Shown here piece by piece: positions 32,924 through 35,141 of a DNA stretch of 35,141 nucleotides. The notes beneath the pieces are model-generated. The model worked only from the letters and a program-made list of their open reading frames with translations. It was not told where the DNA came from and did no database searches. The stretch comes from Lachnospiraceae bacterium (GTDB taxonomy: Bacteria > Bacillota > Clostridia > Lachnospirales > Lachnospiraceae), in assembly GCA_017442865.1 (NCBI GenBank), contig JAFRXK010000026.1:1-35141 (forward strand), in the 5' to 3' direction. Positions within the stretch are counted from its first letter, which is position 1, and each line of letters starts with the position of its first letter. A program made the position numbers and the translations under genes.

Positions 32924-32952
32924 GTGCCGTAGCGTTAGCGGCAGAATGGAGC
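32924..32952 (+). repeat. Leader element shared with hypB (copy 2)
   Basis: This stretch, ending in the fchA ribosome binding site GGAG, matches 3121-3150 before hypB at 25 of 30 aligned positions, with one indel. It includes GCCG and CGGC as inverted ends. Confidence 0.7.
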
Positions 32953-32959
32953 GATTTTT

Positions 32960-33589
32960 ATGAGTTTTACAAGGTTAAGCTGTGAAGAATTTGTTGAGGT
33001 GCTGGCGTCTAAAGCGCCTGTTCCGGGCGGCGGCGGTGCAAGCGCACTGGTCGGAGCAATCGGAATGGCTCTCGGAAATATGGTAGGAAGCCTAACAGTG
33101 GGAAAGAAGAAGTATGCTGATGTTGAGGAAGATATTATTGCATTGAAGCAGAAGGCTGATAAGCTGCAGGAGGAGCTGCTTGAGCTTGTTCAGAAGGATG
33201 CGGAGTGCTTTGAGCCGCTTTCAAAGGCGTATGGCATGCCGAAGAGTACTCCTGAAGAGCTTGAACAGAGAGACGCGGTTATGGAGGCAGTGCTTAAGGA
33301 GGCAAGTGATGTTCCGCTTGCAATTATGGAGAAGTGCTGTGAGGCGATAGAGGTTATAGAAGAATTTGCACAGAAGGGCTCTGTGCTTGCAATAAGCGAC
33401 GCCGGAGTTGCGGCTTCATTTGCGGGAGCGGCATTAAGGGGAGCAAGTCTTAACGTATATATTAATACGAAGTCAATGAAAAACCGTGAGCTTGCGGAGG
33501 CCTATAATGCCAAGGCCGACAATATGATAAGCGAGTATGGCGGCAGGGCTGATAAGGTGCTTGCAGAGGTTATGGCAGGACTGAAATAA
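32960..33589 (+). CDS. fchA: Methenyl-THF cyclohydrolase (FchA/cyclodeaminase family)
   Basis: The 209-residue protein belongs to the cyclodeaminase/cyclohydrolase family: PVPGGGGASALVGAIG at 21-36, the helix-rich middle LQKDAECFEPLSKAYGMPK-like segment and SDAGVAASFAGAALRGA near the C-terminus. Family members act as formimidoyl-THF cyclodeaminase or as methenyl-THF cyclohydrolase; being between fhs and folD argues for the cyclohydrolase role, interconverting 10-formyl- and 5,10-methenyl-THF. No formiminotransferase or histidine-degradation gene is present. GGAG precedes ATG 32960. FolD next door appears to have lost this activity. Confidence 0.9.
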   Translation: MSFTRLSCEEFVEVLASKAPVPGGGGASALVGAIGMALGNMVGSLTVGKKKYADVEEDIIALKQKADKLQEELLELVQKDAECFEPLSKAYGMPKSTPEELEQRDAVMEAVLKEASDVPLAIMEKCCEAIEVIEEFAQKGSVLAISDAGVAASFAGAALRGASLNVYINTKSMKNRELAEAYNAKADNMISEYGGRADKVLAEVMAGLK

Positions 33590-33618
33590 TATTATAGTAA
33601 CTATTCGGAGGAAAATAT

Positions 33619-34470
33619 ATGGCAAAGCTTTTACTTGGCAAAGAGGTTAATTCATCAATTAATGAGAGAATTTCAGAGGACGTTAGGCTGCTTAAGGAAA
33701 AAGGAATTTCTCCTACACTGGGAATTGTAAGGGTAGGAGAGAGGGAGGACGACCTTTCTTATGAAAGGGGAGCTTCTAAAAGGTGCGAAATGCTCGGTGT
33801 GGAAGTGAAAAAATTCGTGCTTCCGGCAGATGTGTCCCAGGATGAACTGATGAAGGTCATTGATGAGGTGAACAATGATGATGAAATTCACGGAGTGCTT
33901 ATTTTCAGACCGCTTCCGAAGCATCTTGACGAGAGAGCTGTAATTAATGCGCTTAAGCATGAGAAGGATGTTGACGGAATTACCGCAGGCTCAATGTATG
34001 GTGTGTTTACCGGTGAGCCGGTTGGCTATCCGCCATGTACACCGCAGGCGTGCATGGAAATCCTTGATTATTACGGTATCGACTGCAAGGGTAAGAATGC
34101 TGTAGTAATAGGAAGAAGCCTTGTTGTCGGCAAGCCGGCGGCAATGATGCTCCTTAAGAAAAATGCTACGGTAACAGTCTGCCATACAAAAACCGTGAAT
34201 ATGCCTGAAATCGCAAGGAATGCCGATATATTAATTGTTGCGGCAGGGCGCGCGGGCGTAATCGGTAAGGATTATGTATCAGAGGGTCAGATTATAATTG
34301 ATGTCGGAATAAATGTTAATGATGAAGGAAAGCTGTGCGGAGATGTGCTTTTTGATGAGGCAGAGCCTGTTGCAGGCATGATAACACCTGTCCCGGGAGG
34401 GGTAGGAGCGGTAACTACCTCTGTTTTAGTAGAACATGTTGTGCAGGCGGCAAAAAAACTTTTATATTAG
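33619..34470 (+). CDS. folD: FolD, methylene-THF dehydrogenase, probably monofunctional
   Basis: FolD normally has both NAD(P)-dependent methylene-THF dehydrogenase and methenyl-THF cyclohydrolase activity. The 283-residue protein has KDVDGI (116-121), the nucleotide-binding VIGRSLVVGKPAAMML (163-178) and TPVPGGVGAVTTSVL (256-270). Aligned without gaps to the E. coli segment from VG to CE, Y48 is kept, but the catalytic lysine (K54 in E. coli, four residues after the Tyr) is A52, and the glutamine of VQLPLP is F96 (IFRPLP). The dehydrogenase parts are intact, so I expect a dehydrogenase without cyclohydrolase. CGGAGG precedes the start. It follows fchA by 29 bases. Confidence 0.95.
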   Translation: MAKLLLGKEVNSSINERISEDVRLLKEKGISPTLGIVRVGEREDDLSYERGASKRCEMLGVEVKKFVLPADVSQDELMKVIDEVNNDDEIHGVLIFRPLPKHLDERAVINALKHEKDVDGITAGSMYGVFTGEPVGYPPCTPQACMEILDYYGIDCKGKNAVVIGRSLVVGKPAAMMLLKKNATVTVCHTKTVNMPEIARNADILIVAAGRAGVIGKDYVSEGQIIIDVGINVNDEGKLCGDVLFDEAEPVAGMITPVPGGVGAVTTSVLVEHVVQAAKKLLY

Positions 34471-34478
34471 TACATCAT

Positions 34479-34522
34479 TTTTACCAAAGGCGTTTTTCAT
34501 TGAAAAACAGCTGCGGGTAAAA
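34479..34522 (+). other. Hairpin downstream of folD
   Basis: Outer TTTACC (34480-34485) pairs with GGTAAA (34516-34521), inner GTTTTTC (34492-34498) pairs with GAAAAAC (34502-34508) around ATT. No T-run follows, so termination is uncertain. It opens the 530-bp non-coding stretch 34471-35000. Confidence 0.5.
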
Positions 34523-34617
34523 CGATTGTTTAATATATTTTAAATGTTATTTTAAAAATAATCAGATTATAATATAGTAAAATTGCAAGATGCAAGTACA
34601 ATAAAAATGTTTAAAAA

Positions 34618-34657
34618 CGTGTTAAAGTTATAGAAATATACTTTTAACACGTTTTTT
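34618..34657 (+). terminator. Terminator in the folD downstream gap
   Basis: CGTGTTAAAG (34618-34627) pairs with CTTTTAACACG (34641-34651), then a run of T. It can end the fhs-fchA-folD transcript. The DNA between the folD hairpin and this point is AT-rich with no gene that I can see. Confidence 0.75.
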
Positions 34658-34726
34658 GTATTATTTAATAATTACTTGTTGGTAAAACGTGCTTTTTATA
34701 AATTGAAAGATTGTCATATTTGCTAA

Positions 34727-34755
34727 TTGTTTTCTCGAATTTTAGGTGCTATAAT
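34727..34755 (+). promoter_or_regulatory. Promoter of the secreted-protein gene
   Basis: TTGTTT (34727-34732), 17-bp spacer, TATAAT (34750-34755). It predicts a leader of about 240 bases before the start codon at 35001. Confidence 0.65.
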
Positions 34756-34761
34756 AATTTA

Positions 34762-34985
34762 TAACCATATGTGGTGTCTGAAAAACGATTATTTCTGCAC
34801 ATAATGCACAAATGCGTGCAGGGTCGCAACTTGTTTTGTATATGTATTTTGTATAAATTATATAAAACGGAAAACTAGAGGATGCTGTATGCGGTTTTCT
34901 GTTTTATAACATGAAATAAATATACAGACAACAGACATCCAAGGCGGGAAAAATCAATTGTGATTTTTTCGGTTATTTTTTTTAG
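34762..34985 (+). ncRNA. Candidate structured leader RNA
   Basis: Three structured parts can be drawn. First, CTGCAC (34795-34800) with GTGCAG (34816-34821), competing with TGCAC (34805-34809) for the same arm. Second, a 15-bp stem 34861-34875 with 34894-34908 (one G-U pair). Its 18-base loop holds GGATGCTGT (34880-34888), which can pair with ACAG-A-CATCC (34931-34940), a pseudoknot-like contact. Third, GAAAAATCA (34948-34956) with TGATTTTTTC (34961-34970), followed by a T-run up to the ribosome binding site: a terminator-like element. I do not recognise a known riboswitch class. Confidence 0.45.
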
Positions 34986-35000
34986 GAAAGGAACGAGGAA

Positions 35001-35141
35001 ATGAAAAGAATTAAAAAGATTCTTGCGGTAGTTTTAGCAGTTGCAATGGTACTTCAGCTTTCATTTGTTGATATGCCTGCAAAGACAGTTAAGGCTGCCA
35101 ACACCAATGTCTACATCAAGTCAGGCAACACCTATCTTTAC
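35001..35141 (+). CDS. Secreted protein, N-terminal part
   Basis: The frame runs off the right edge after 47 codons. It begins MKRIKKILAVVLAVAMVLQL, with three basic residues, a hydrophobic core and a probable signal-peptidase site after VKA (about residue 34). The visible mature part is TNVYIKSGNTYLY. It should be an exported or wall-associated protein. The ribosome binding site is GGAAAGGAACGAGG just upstream. The remaining sequence is needed to name it. Confidence 0.8.
   Translation, partial: MKRIKKILAVVLAVAMVLQLSFVDMPAKTVKAANTNVYIKSGNTYLY

Noticed and set aside
34560..34660. A short independent RNA between a TATAAT-like box and the terminator at 34618
   Set aside because: AT-rich DNA gives many TATAAT-like strings here and no convincing -35 box is present; the terminator is better explained as ending the folD transcript.

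Overview
The window reads as chromosomal DNA of an anaerobic, low-to-moderate GC Firmicute, most likely a Lachnospiraceae-type Clostridium relative. The reasons are the gene families (GerW, FakA, an Asp23 protein, formate-THF ligase with FchA, many Fe-S proteins), strong AGGAGG-type ribosome binding sites, TTGACT/TATAAT promoters and conserved Firmicute gene order. The family-level assignment is inference. I see no rRNA, tRNA, IS element, prophage or CRISPR array.

Layout. 1-560: the 3' end of a protein built of near-identical 41-residue helical repeats, then a terminator shared with convergent rqcH. 558-2300 (minus): rqcH. 2577-2900: an untracked 58-residue membrane protein and a 53-bp tandem duplication. 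3000-9270: hypB, a 915-residue Fe-S/flavin electron-transfer fusion, hypA, a polytopic membrane protein and an LtrA-like protein, behind a good promoter; no hydrogenase structural gene is present. 9390-12075: a zinc-ribbon membrane protein, a small membrane protein and an FrhB-like Fe-S protein. 12140-13500: a DUF2975/Cro regulatory pair plus lipoprotein, with a perfect 13-bp inverted repeat abutting the promoter. 13499-15910: rarA, a decayed nitroreductase and an esterase-like hydrolase. 15990-21330: yicC-gmk-rpoZ-rimO-pgsA-cinA. 21450-23970: a hypothetical gene, the DUF2953-gerW pair and a 45-residue membrane protein. 24077-28816: divergent rpmB (minus) and the Asp23-fakA-recG cluster (plus). 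28860-31046: an ABC transporter and a SEC-C protein. 31136-34470: fhs-fchA-folD, the folate C1 branch from formate to methylene-THF. 34471-35141: a 530-bp non-coding stretch with a promoter and a structured leader, then the start of a secreted protein.

How the genes work together. Fhs makes 10-formyl-THF, FchA is expected to cyclise it to methenyl-THF, and FolD reduces it to methylene-THF. FolD lacks the lysine and glutamine that its family uses for cyclohydrolysis, which fits FchA having taken over that step. HypA and HypB are nickel chaperones that here flank an NAD(P)-linked Fe-S flavoprotein.

Most notable observations: the FolD active-site losses next to FchA; the hypB-flavoprotein-hypA-membrane protein operon with no visible nickel enzyme; the promoter-driven leader at 34762-34985 with a 15-bp stem whose loop can pair downstream; the 31-bp palindromic site at the DUF2975/Cro promoter; and a near-identical sequence preceding both hypB and fchA. 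All coordinates and pairings were read by eye; no alignment, folding or database search was run.
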